Positions 1 through 6,836 of a stretch of 64,000 bases of DNA are shown here, piece by piece (position 1 is the stretch's first letter; every line of letters starts with the position of its first letter). The position numbers and the translations under genes were made by a program. The stretch is from Stappia taiwanensis (GTDB taxonomy: Bacteria; Pseudomonadota; Alphaproteobacteria; Rhizobiales; Stappiaceae), in NCBI RefSeq assembly GCF_014635285.1, contig NZ_BMCR01000002.1:1-64000 (forward strand). Direction: 5' to 3'. Below the pieces are notes generated by a model, which saw only the letters and a program-made list of their open reading frames with translations, made no database searches and was not told the DNA's origin.

Positions 1-57
1 GGACCACAACGTGAACGGCGCTAGCCTATGAACGGGTACATTCAGGGGAGCAGGTCA
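1..57 (-). mobile_element. Possible terminal end of an IS3-type insertion sequence (continues off the window)
   Basis: Read on the minus strand, the phage tail-gene fragment stops matching at position 57, and the next bases are TGACCTGCTCCCCTGA. A sharp junction that starts with TGA and a C-rich inverted-repeat-like end resembles the termini of IS3-family elements, which usually begin TG. Only 57 bases are present, with no transposase and no second inverted repeat, so the identification rests on the junction and on my memory of such ends. It could equally be another rearrangement breakpoint. Confidence 0.3.
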
Positions 58-213
58 CAGGCCATCGGCCGGCACACGCTCGGGCAGCATGTCGCCGCGC
101 AGCGCGGTGGCGGGCAGCGCCGAGAGCCGCGCGTGCAGCGCGGCGAGGATGGTTTCACGAGGGGTGGGCAATTGGAATTCCGGAGGTTGAGGGGCGGCTT
201 GACCCAACAACAC
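55..213 (-). pseudogene. 5' fragment of a phage tail/head-completion gene
   Basis: A GTG-started leftward frame of 52 codons contains ALPATALRGDMLPERVPADG. This is the N-terminal signature of the small tail-completion protein (often misnamed acyl-CoA transferase) that follows the DUF6441 gene in many rhodobacterial and rhizobial prophages. The family protein is normally well over 100 residues. Here the frame hits TGA at 57 exactly where similarity ends. Its start lies 26 bases past the end of the glycosylase gene, so the four-gene cassette at 240-3246 separates it from its expected upstream neighbour at 3400-4034. The identification comes from the remembered motif and is fairly secure. The gene is not functional as it stands. 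Confidence 0.6.
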
Positions 214-239
214 GCTTAGCTAGGCGCAGACACCATGCG

Positions 240-917
240 TTACTGCATGAACTCAAGTGATAGTTGTCGAGCGGTTTGTTCTGACTGATAGCGCCAGATA
301 CTCGCATCGAATTCACGTCGAGAGACGGATAACAAGTCTGCCGCAAAGCTAAACACTTCGCGGAGATAATCGTAGCTGTCGTCTTCCAATCCCGCGAGTT
401 CGGCAAAGCCCCGGATGTGGCGATCTACAGCGATGCAATCCACCCCCACCAGGCAGGCCATGTAGTCAACGGTTTTTGGGCCGACACCTCTGACTCGCCG
501 GATGTCCATCCGAAAGCTCTTGTCGCGTAGCGCTCTGCTCAGCTCGGATGTACTGTCAATTTCCGCCTCGGCCATGAAGCCGACCAGATTGTCAAAGCGT
601 GACACCTTCTCCCGATGCTCCCATTGCAGGAACTTTGGGCTTCCCTCTTGCTCGATCACCGGGACCAAGTTGCTCATGGTTGTGGCGTTCGGGAAGGTTC
701 TAAGAATAGTGGCAATGCGGGGCTTCACAACTTTCGCGTAGTTCAGCCCGGCTTGTAGGACCGAGTCAGCAAGTACCGCGCCCATGTGCTGATAGACCGG
801 CCTGCAAGAGACGCGCGGTCCCAGAACACCGGTCCGAACAGCATGGTCGGCAACGCGCCGGGCGGCATGCAGAGCGTCTGAACTGTTCCGGTTTTCCGCC
901 ACTTCTATTCTTTCCAT
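240..917 (-). CDS. HhH-GPD superfamily DNA glycosylase-like protein of the QueC cassette
   Basis: This 225-residue protein carries the helix-hairpin-helix core of the endonuclease III/OGG superfamily: RGVGPKTV at about 143-150, with Lys148 where the catalytic lysine of bifunctional glycosylases sits, and AVDRH at about 163-167, with Asp165 as the activating acid. Both catalytic residues are present, so base excision with lyase activity is plausible. There is no C-terminal iron-sulphur cysteine cluster, unlike EndoIII. It is the last gene of a four-gene operon and starts directly after the QueC-like stop (TAG then ATG, no gap). HhH-GPD proteins (Cap11) accompany QueC-like proteins in type IV CBASS, so a role in immunity is inferred rather than housekeeping repair. 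The substrate is unknown. Confidence 0.85.
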   Translation of the reverse strand: MERIEVAENRNSSDALHAARRVADHAVRTGVLGPRVSCRPVYQHMGAVLADSVLQAGLNYAKVVKPRIATILRTFPNATTMSNLVPVIEQEGSPKFLQWEHREKVSRFDNLVGFMAEAEIDSTSELSRALRDKSFRMDIRRVRGVGPKTVDYMACLVGVDCIAVDRHIRGFAELAGLEDDSYDYLREVFSFAADLLSVSRREFDASIWRYQSEQTARQLSLEFMQ

Positions 918-1538
918 CTACGCAATGCCAGCTTCCACCAAGGCATTCAGCCTCTCTACGCAGTTGGCGCAGGCCCCGCAAGGAAAGGAACTTGACGCCT
1001 GACAAGAGAAGGTGCGGCCGATAGGGACCCCGAGGTCCAGCGCTTGTCGGACGACGTCGACCTTGGCTTTCTCGCGGAAGGGCGCATGGAAGCGTACGGC
1101 GCCGACACCACGTGAGAGCTCTTCGAGGCCGTTCATGAACTCGGTGCTGCAGTCTATTTCCTTGGCATGATTGCTGTTGATGAAGCCCGAATACACGTCG
1201 AGGATCCGAAGCGTCTGGGCGCGAGCTGCGGCCACAGCGACGAACAGCATCGTCCGGTACGGGAGGTACAGGTCATCATCTGAGACGGCTTCTTTCCAGA
1301 GGTCCGCTTCCACGATCATCCGTGATGGCGAGCCCTTGAAGACGTCCGAGATATTCAGCCGTTCTGGCGGCATCGCCTCCTGCGGGAGGACTTCCTGCAC
1401 TTTCGCCCATTCTGTCTCAACACAGTGTTGGCCGTAATCGAAGAAGATGGGATGAACTTCTGTCCCTTCGTTGACCAGCAGATAGCAGACCGTTGTCGAA
1501 TCGAGTCCGCCAGAGACCATGACGACAGCCTTCTTCAT
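918..1538 (-). CDS. QueC-like 7-cyano-7-deazaguanine synthase family protein (Cap9-like)
   Basis: This 206-residue adenine-nucleotide alpha-hydrolase fold protein has the PP-loop SGGLDS at residues 9-14 and a C-terminal zinc-type cluster at Cys179, Cys187, Cys190 and Cys193 (CGACANC), the hallmarks of QueC. QueC converts carboxy-deazaguanine to preQ0 using ATP and ammonia. No queD, queE or queF lies alongside, so it is probably not a housekeeping queuosine gene. Its start overlaps the upstream stop as ATGA (1535-1538), showing translational coupling. QueC homologues also occur in the defence systems Qat (QatC) and type IV CBASS (Cap9). I recall reports that Cap9 joins a deazaguanine to the N terminus of a partner protein. 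By analogy this is the likely central enzyme of the cassette. Confidence 0.88.
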   Translation of the reverse strand: MKKAVVMVSGGLDSTTVCYLLVNEGTEVHPIFFDYGQHCVETEWAKVQEVLPQEAMPPERLNISDVFKGSPSRMIVEADLWKEAVSDDDLYLPYRTMLFVAVAAARAQTLRILDVYSGFINSNHAKEIDCSTEFMNGLEELSRGVGAVRFHAPFREKAKVDVVRQALDLGVPIGRTFSCQASSSFPCGACANCVERLNALVEAGIA

Positions 1539-2866
1539 GAACGCGTCGCCCTTAGTCTCGAAATAACTTCGAAGAGGCCGTTTAGGCAGCTATCGAGCTT
1601 GTCCGAATAGACCGCGCTACCCGCCATCACCATGGTGTTGGTATTCTCTTTGAGCGGATCGAAGGTGATCACGGGCTTCTTCAGGGCAAGAGCCAGGCCA
1701 ATTTCAACGAGTGTGCCTGGATCGCGCTCCAGCGGCAGTGCAAAAACAAGATCACACTCCTCGAGAAGGCCCAAATCACCCAGATATGCGGCTCGCATTT
1801 CATGCATCGAGCTTTGCGGTGTTAGCTCTCCGTTCTCTTGTACCGGGCGGCGAACCCGAAAATTATGATAGGTGAGCGCCCGAAGTGCTTCTTCGAGGTG
1901 CGTGCGGTCGACGTAGGAAAAATCGGGAGCGGCGAAGTAGATCTGAAAGTCCGGCCGTGCATGCCAAGGCAGAAATGTTCCGCCCAAGCCGCGCATTTGC
2001 TCGACGGAGAGCGCAAGGCTGCGCTGGACATCTCTTTTGAAGTCGTCCGGGTAGGTCGTCTGGGAATAGCATGTTGCAGCGCGCGCTGCCCTCCATCCGG
2101 CATCAAAGACGGCGCCATCCAGCATGGACACGAAAACCGCTGAATACACGTCACCGACACCGACCGAGTTGACGGTTTCGCCGAGGAGCGCCGGAATCTC
2201 GTCGAATTGGTCACCTCGCAGATCAAACACACGGCTGCCGCCGCGATTCTCCTTCAGAAGAATGGCTTGCGGCGACAGATCGCGCAGATCAGCCAGCAGG
2301 CTGGACATATCCTCCGACGCTTTCTCCAGGAACATTGGAGAGGATGTGGAAGTCACTACGGCGGCAGTGTTTCCCTTGAACGATGAGAGCGATTGAAGGT
2401 CCGGGAGATCATAAGCGATATCGAAGCTTGCCTGAACATCCTCGGCAAGTAGGGATCTCAGGACCGTGAGATCGTACTTTCCAGGGAAAATCAGACATGT
2501 TTTGAAGGTCTTTAGTGCCTCAACTTCACCGCGGTATTCGACAGACTTTTCGTCCCTCAGGATGTCTTGATAGGCTTGGTCTGCGAGTTCGGTCGGATCG
2601 CCAATCGCCATGACGTTGGGCGCGCCCTTGACCTCTGCCAGCCAGATGAATTCGCTGCATCCCAAGCGTTCGAGGTAAGTTCGCGCCTGATCGACCAGAT
2701 AGCCGGGGCATACCGCGGCCACGGAAAAGTTCGCGTCTATTGCCCACAGCCCCCGGGCCGCGTGAACGATGCCGCCGAGCCGTAGCTTACTTTCAGCGGC
2801 TGCCTTTGGCAGGGTGAAATCTACGTATACCTCGCCGACCAGCAGAAGGTCTTGCCTAGGGTTCAT
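1535..2866 (-). CDS. Fusion of PfkB/ribokinase-like domain and nucleoside 2-deoxyribosyltransferase-like domain
   Basis: This 443-residue two-domain protein has an N-terminal half with a PfkB-fold signature: a GG pair at 31-32 in the substrate-binding region and GVGD at 236-239, matching the GAGD anion-hole and catalytic-Asp motif of sugar and nucleoside kinases. From about 308 a second domain begins with IYFAAPDF and contains DPGTLVEIG (382-390). That is the family pattern of nucleoside 2-deoxyribosyltransferases, with Glu388 in the place of the catalytic glutamate. The pairing suggests phosphorylation of a nucleoside or sugar coupled to base transfer or release. In type IV CBASS a TGT-like base-exchange enzyme (Cap10) occupies the comparable slot. 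It overlaps the small gene upstream and the QueC-like gene downstream by 4 bases each. Exact chemistry is unknown. Confidence 0.8.
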   Translation of the reverse strand: MNPRQDLLLVGEVYVDFTLPKAAAESKLRLGGIVHAARGLWAIDANFSVAAVCPGYLVDQARTYLERLGCSEFIWLAEVKGAPNVMAIGDPTELADQAYQDILRDEKSVEYRGEVEALKTFKTCLIFPGKYDLTVLRSLLAEDVQASFDIAYDLPDLQSLSSFKGNTAAVVTSTSSPMFLEKASEDMSSLLADLRDLSPQAILLKENRGGSRVFDLRGDQFDEIPALLGETVNSVGVGDVYSAVFVSMLDGAVFDAGWRAARAATCYSQTTYPDDFKRDVQRSLALSVEQMRGLGGTFLPWHARPDFQIYFAAPDFSYVDRTHLEEALRALTYHNFRVRRPVQENGELTPQSSMHEMRAAYLGDLGLLEECDLVFALPLERDPGTLVEIGLALALKKPVITFDPLKENTNTMVMAGSAVYSDKLDSCLNGLFEVISRLRATRS

Positions 2867-3246
2867 GGCGTGCGCGGCGCAAAGTCCACGTTGACCGATG
2901 CAACTGGAGTCGATGCCGAGGAGTTGACGCGCCCCTCATAGGTGAAGCCCGCGGCCATGCAGTCCGCGAGATAGTTGAAGCTGGTTGGCAGCGCCCCCAC
3001 GGTCTGGCCGCTCGGGTCGACGGCGAACAACCGGCCACGCTGCTCGATGGTTAGCGCAGTGTTGGCCGGAGGAACGCCGCCGCTCGCGGTGAAGTAGTCA
3101 CACTGTTCAACCTCTTCGAGGGCACAGGAGAATGCCCGGGCGCAGCGATCTTCCCCACTTGCGCCGCCACCCCCGGCTCCCTCACCACCGTCTTTCGGAC
3201 GCGAGCCAGGGTAGTCCGAGAAGCTTCCAGAGCCAGTGCTACCCAT
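2863..3246 (-). CDS. Small Gly-rich protein with Met-Gly N terminus, first gene of the QueC cassette
   Basis: This 127-residue protein has no domain I can name. I chose the ATG at 3246 over the in-frame TTG at 3258 because a GAGGG Shine-Dalgarno-like element lies 5 bases before it. The N terminus is then Met-Gly-Ser-Thr-Gly, followed by SFSDYPGSRP, a Gly-rich stretch (20-31), and a compact region from about 32 to 107 with four cysteines (35, 41, 49, 96) and LPTSFNYLAD. Removal of the initiator Met would expose glycine. Its stop overlaps the next start as ATGA. In QueC-linked defence systems a partner protein with an N-terminal glycine is reported to be modified, so this is a candidate acceptor or effector. 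That role is inference. Confidence 0.75.
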   Translation of the reverse strand: MGSTGSGSFSDYPGSRPKDGGEGAGGGGASGEDRCARAFSCALEEVEQCDYFTASGGVPPANTALTIEQRGRLFAVDPSGQTVGALPTSFNYLADCMAAGFTYEGRVNSSASTPVASVNVDFAPRTP

Positions 3247-3399
3247 ATCATCCCTCAAATCAGCATCTTGTGTTCCTGGGATGGTCTTTCAGTTGATCTG
3301 GTGTTGCAAGCCATAAATGTAGACTTCGACGAGCGTGAAGAAAAAGCCACGAAAGTTGGCGAACGCAACGAGCAAGGATTCGGCCCATTTTCGCTGGCT
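3247..3399 (-). promoter_or_regulatory. Leader region of the QueC cassette, promoter not resolved
   Basis: This 153-base gap separates the stop of the DUF6441 gene from the first cassette gene and is more AT-rich than the phage DNA on its right. It is the only place for a cassette-specific promoter. I see weak candidates (a TACATT around the middle, a TTGCAA nearer the start codon) but no pair with good spacing, so I cannot place a promoter. The GAGGG ribosome-binding element for the first gene lies at its left end. Confidence 0.3.
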
Positions 3400-4034
3400 T
3401 TATCCCAACCGCCCCTCCACCCAATTCGCCACGATCAGCCCGGACACACTGTCTTGCGCCCGCTCGGCATCCCGGGCGAGGTTCAGCCGCTTCGGCAGCT
3501 TCACCTGTGGCACCAGCAGGAAGATCGGTGCGGTGACCTGGTTGCGGCCGGTCTTCGCACGCGATGCCACCGCCTGGCCGCGCGTGTTGATCCGGGCGCG
3601 GTCGGCGACAAGCAGGCTCGGACCTCTCCGGCGATAAACGAAGCGCAGGCGCAGCCCGCGGCGGCGTTCCCATTCGCCAGGGGTGAGCTTGGCGCCTCGG
3701 AGACCACGACCGGCCGCCTCGGTCGGTATTGCGAGCCAGAATCCGTCCTTCGAGCGGATCAGCGGGCCGGTGTCATGGGCGCCGACGATGACCGGCGCCT
3801 TCGACCATACCAGCGCCGCCGCGTTCAGGCTCTCTCCCGCCTTCGGGTAGGTCTGGCTCCGGATCGAGTTGGCGAGCCGCCGGCCGAGCCCGCGCCGGTG
3901 ATCTGGCCGCGCCAGGCGGTCTTGAGCCCTGTCCCGGCCTCGCGCATGGCGGCGGAGACCGCCTTCTCGCCCGCCTTCACCTCGGCGGCCATGGCGGCGA
4001 CGAGGTCGGGCGTGATGTCGAGCTTCAGCTTCAT
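3400..4034 (-). pseudogene. DUF6441 phage head/tail-connector protein, frameshifted
   Basis: Two overlapping frames together make one family protein. Frame one starts MKLKLDITPDLVAAMAAEVK and runs to GQITGAG. It then goes out of frame, while a second frame continues LGRRLANSIRSQTYPKAGES through a conserved C terminus to TAA at 3400. The total length is 635 bases, one short of a multiple of three, and restoring one base in the GGGC run near 3885-3893 joins the two halves into about 211 residues. I see no classic slippery heptamer, so mutation or a sequencing error is more likely than programmed slippage. The start overlaps the upstream stop (ATGA). DUF6441 proteins sit at the head-tail boundary in these prophages. 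Confidence 0.7.
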
Positions 4035-4342
4035 GCCGGGCGCAGGTCCACGGTCCAGACCAGCCGTTCGCGGTCGCGGACAGGCTCGCCCTGGATGAGA
4101 AAGGCCTCGCCGTCGATCTCGATGCGATCGCCGGGCCGCGGGTTCGCCACCTCGGCGAGGCGCAGATCCAGCCGGGTGGTTTCCGACCAGATGCGCGCCT
4201 CGCCGAAGCTGCTGATGTCGTCCGGCCGGCGCAGGATCGCGCGAACCAGCGATGGCGCACCGCCGTCGGCGGTGTAGACCACATCGCGCGCCAGATGCGC
4301 GTCCGCGAAGAGCGCGTCGAGGGCGGCGGCGAAGGCGGTCAT
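4031..4342 (-). CDS. Phage head-tail joining protein
   Basis: This 103-residue protein lies between DUF2190 and DUF6441, the usual slot of a small head-tail connector. The sequence includes RPGDRIEIDGEAFLIQG and ends LVWTVDLRPA. That beta-rich pattern is typical of connector proteins whose C terminus evaluates as a small SH3-like or gpFII-like fold, although I assign it mainly by position and overall look. The start was set at the ATG that overlaps the upstream stop (TGATG at 4340-4344) rather than at a longer upstream extension in the same frame. The stop overlaps the DUF6441 start as ATGA. Structural role in virion maturation is inferred. Confidence 0.6.
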   Translation of the reverse strand: MTAFAAALDALFADAHLARDVVYTADGGAPSLVRAILRRPDDISSFGEARIWSETTRLDLRLAEVANPRPGDRIEIDGEAFLIQGEPVRDRERLVWTVDLRPA

Positions 4343-4677
4343 CAGAAGCTGCCGTTCAGGCGCACTCGGCCGATGGTGTCGCCCGCCCCGCCCGCCACCG
4401 CCTCTACGGCCACGCCGATGAGGGTGTTGTCGGTCGCGACCGTGGTGCAGCGCTTGTTGCTGTCGTCCCAATAGACCCTCGCGCCGACGGTCCAGGCCTG
4501 CGAGCCGATCTTGGTGAGGTCGAAGACGCCGGTGAGCGCGGCCTCGACCGTGGCGCCGCTGGCGGCATCGCCGGCGGCCACGCCGAAGATGGCGCCGACG
4601 AGCAGGCCGTCGCCGGAGGTCACGGCGTAGGGTGCGGTCAGGGTGAGCGTGTTGCCGGGCTGGACGTAGTTCTTCAT
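4342..4677 (-). CDS. DUF2190 family phage capsid-decoration protein
   Basis: This 111-residue protein begins MKNYVQPGNTLTLTAPYAVT and contains VGAIFGVA and GARVYWDDSNKRCTTV, the recognisable pattern of DUF2190. These are small capsid-associated proteins encoded just after the major capsid protein and thought to decorate or stabilise the head. It lies 82 bases downstream of the capsid gene, after a hairpin, so its mRNA level may be set separately from the capsid mRNA. It overlaps the next gene by 3 bases. Confidence 0.8.
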   Translation of the reverse strand: MKNYVQPGNTLTLTAPYAVTSGDGLLVGAIFGVAAGDAASGATVEAALTGVFDLTKIGSQAWTVGARVYWDDSNKRCTTVATDNTLIGVAVEAVAGGAGDTIGRVRLNGSF

Positions 4678-4701
4678 CGCGGGGTCCTCTTGGATACGAC
4701 G

Positions 4702-4725
4702 ACGGGCGGCGCGAAGGCCGCCCGT
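4702..4725 (-). other. Stem-loop between capsid gene and DUF2190 gene
   Basis: A perfect 9-base stem (ACGGGCGGC with GCCGCCCGT) closes a 6-base loop. No T-run follows on the minus strand, so it is not a standard terminator. It may be an RNA-processing or stability element that sets the ratio between the capsid mRNA and downstream mRNAs. Confidence 0.5.
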
Positions 4726-4759
4726 GCGTCAGGGATCAGGGTTCAGGGGATGGCCCGGA

Positions 4760-6823
4760 TTACGCGCCGGGGTTCTTGTAGAGGCCGCGCCAGTCGATGG
4801 CCTTGGCGCCGAAGTCGAGGCGGCACTTGATCTCGACGCCGTCGACGTCGAAGCCGTTGCGCGTCTCGATATAGGCGCCCTGCTGGCCCTCGAGATAGGC
4901 GTACTCGATGGTGTCGATCTGGTTCGGGCTCGCCGCCAGGTACCAGGCCGTCTCGCTCGCCGCATCGAGCCGGGGCTCGGCGATGGGTGAGAGCGTGCGG
5001 ATCGACTGCGGGACGACGTTGCCGCTCTGGGCGGGCACGAGGTTCTGGGCGACCAACTGCTCGGCCTTGAGCTCCAGCGCCGCCGGCACGATCAGGAAGG
5101 CGGGGCGGATGTTCAGCACGGTCTTCTTGTCGAGGCCGGTCTGCTTGCGCATCGCCGCGCGTGCCAAGCCGACGCTGTCCACACCGAGCGCCGCGCCGCT
5201 GCCGGCGAGGTTCTTGTGGGTCGCGTGGAACAGCGCCGTGCCGTCGGCCATCGCGGGGTTCGACGTCACGATGTCCCAGACCACGTCCGACTCCAGCTGG
5301 GCGATGGAGTTGCCGTACATCGCCGGGATGCGCGTGAAGGCGTCGAGGTCGTCGTTGATCAGCACCTGTCGGGTGATCGCGACGACGCGGCCGTAGGTCT
5401 CGATGCGGTAGCTCTCCTTGCTCTCGCCGAGCGTGCCGCGCTTGAACTCGCCGCTTTCGCCGACCTTCAGGAGCTGCGGCGCCTCGCCCAGCTGGACGCG
5501 GTGCATCGCCTTGAAGTCGGTCGCCAGCACCTGCCGGCAGAAGAGCGGGAAGGTCCGCGGATAGGCCTCGTAGGCCTGCCGCAGCGTCTTGTTGGTGACG
5601 GCGGCGAGGATCTCGGGGAAGTCCGAGGTCGAGTGCAGCGCGCGCGTCGCCACCTCGTCGCGCGACAGGCCGCGCGTGCTGGCGCCTGCCGTTTCGAGGC
5701 TTTCGCGGGCGAGTTCCATCAGCGTCATGCCGCGGTACTCCCGGGCGGATTCCTCCAGCGGGAACAGCGTCGGGCTGTAGCGGTGCAGGAGCGCGTTCGA
5801 GATCGCCTCGCGCCGGGTGACCGTGGCGTCGCGCCCGCCGAGCGGGATCGAGACATGCGGGAAGGTCCGGGTCTCGTCGGCCTTGGCCGCGACCTGGTCG
5901 AGGATCAGCCGGCGCGCCTCGTCGATGGAGACGCCGCGCTTGATGAGGTCGTCCGCGAAGCCTCGCTCGAGCTGGAGTTTGTCGGCGAGACCATGGATCG
6001 TGGAGACGCGCTCGCGTTCCTGCGCGCGGGCCTCGCTGACCAGCGCATCGGTGTCGACGCCGCGGCTGCGGTCCTCGGGTGTCGGCTCGGACGCGGGTTT
6101 CGTGGCCGTGGGCTTGGTGTCGGCTGCGCGGGTCTGCGTTTCGGCAGCGCCGATCGTGTTGTCGGTCATGGTGGTCTCCTCGGGCGCTGCCGTGGTTTTG
6201 CTCTGCTCGGCCGTCTCGGCCGTAGTCTCGGTCCTGTCGGTCATCGGGGATGCTCCTTGCTCGGTGGTGGCGTCCCGGCGGTGGAGGACGCAGTCGTGAT
6301 GTTCGCCCTTGGCGCGGAAGCCGGCGGCGGGATCGGCGCCCACGGGCACGGCGGAGATCTCGAACGGCGTCCAGTCGACCGCCCGCCAGAGCTCTCGCTG
6401 GCCGTCAGGTTTCGAGATCTCGAAGCGGTGGACCTGGTAGCCGATGGAGACCGCGCGGATGTGCCCGGCCTCGATGTCGCGCCAGATGTCGCCCACCGCG
6501 TCGCGCTCGGAGAGCCGAATGCGGGCGATGCCCTGACCGTTTTCGATCCGTGCCGAGCCCGGCACGACCGAGCCGATCACCGCATCGAGATCGTGCGCCT
6601 CGTGCACCTTCAGGAACGGCGCGCCCGCGTTCAGCCGCTCGAGCCGCACATGCTCGGGCGCCATGCTGAGTTCCTCGTCATGCGGCTCGCCGAAGAGCGC
6701 GGCGCGCCGCACCCGGGCGCCGGTCGACCAGATCACCTCGACGCTGCGGGTCTCGGGGTCGATGCTGTTCGGCGCAAGCTCCGCCGCCCGGCGGAACGCC
6801 GGCAGTTCGATCGTCTGCTCCAT
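4760..6823 (-). CDS. Prohead protease / scaffold / major capsid protein fusion
   Basis: This 687-residue fusion has an HK97-type prohead protease at residues 1-130, with KVHEAHD (His74 or His77) and AVSIGY (Ser126) as the catalytic His and Ser regions. A low-complexity Thr/Glu/Ala linker follows (about 155-225), then a helical scaffold-like stretch and a Mu gpT-like major capsid domain from about 300 to the end. The protease would cleave itself free after assembly. The start is the ATG at 6823, which has GAGGA upstream; the same frame stays open to 6970 inside the portal gene, but that extension is not used in related phages. A protease-capsid fusion is a known, if less common, arrangement. 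Confidence 0.85.
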   Translation of the reverse strand: MEQTIELPAFRRAAELAPNSIDPETRSVEVIWSTGARVRRAALFGEPHDEELSMAPEHVRLERLNAGAPFLKVHEAHDLDAVIGSVVPGSARIENGQGIARIRLSERDAVGDIWRDIEAGHIRAVSIGYQVHRFEISKPDGQRELWRAVDWTPFEISAVPVGADPAAGFRAKGEHHDCVLHRRDATTEQGASPMTDRTETTAETAEQSKTTAAPEETTMTDNTIGAAETQTRAADTKPTATKPASEPTPEDRSRGVDTDALVSEARAQERERVSTIHGLADKLQLERGFADDLIKRGVSIDEARRLILDQVAAKADETRTFPHVSIPLGGRDATVTRREAISNALLHRYSPTLFPLEESAREYRGMTLMELARESLETAGASTRGLSRDEVATRALHSTSDFPEILAAVTNKTLRQAYEAYPRTFPLFCRQVLATDFKAMHRVQLGEAPQLLKVGESGEFKRGTLGESKESYRIETYGRVVAITRQVLINDDLDAFTRIPAMYGNSIAQLESDVVWDIVTSNPAMADGTALFHATHKNLAGSGAALGVDSVGLARAAMRKQTGLDKKTVLNIRPAFLIVPAALELKAEQLVAQNLVPAQSGNVVPQSIRTLSPIAEPRLDAASETAWYLAASPNQIDTIEYAYLEGQQGAYIETRNGFDVDGVEIKCRLDFGAKAIDWRGLYKNPGA

Positions 6824-6836
6824 GAATGGATCCTCG

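Noticed and set aside
918-1538. Calling the QueC-like gene a housekeeping queuosine gene or part of a Dpd DNA-modification cluster
   Set aside because: No queD, queE, queF, folE or dpd genes adjoin, and its coupled neighbours are a glycosylase and a kinase-transferase fusion.
240-3246. Calling the cassette a complete type IV CBASS
   Set aside because: No CD-NTase or known effector is visible among the four genes, and the base-exchange partner is of a different family; only the parallel is supported.
3885-3895. Programmed -1 frameshift in the DUF6441 gene
   Set aside because: No slippery heptamer or downstream pseudoknot can be seen, and programmed slippage is known for tail-assembly genes rather than for this family.
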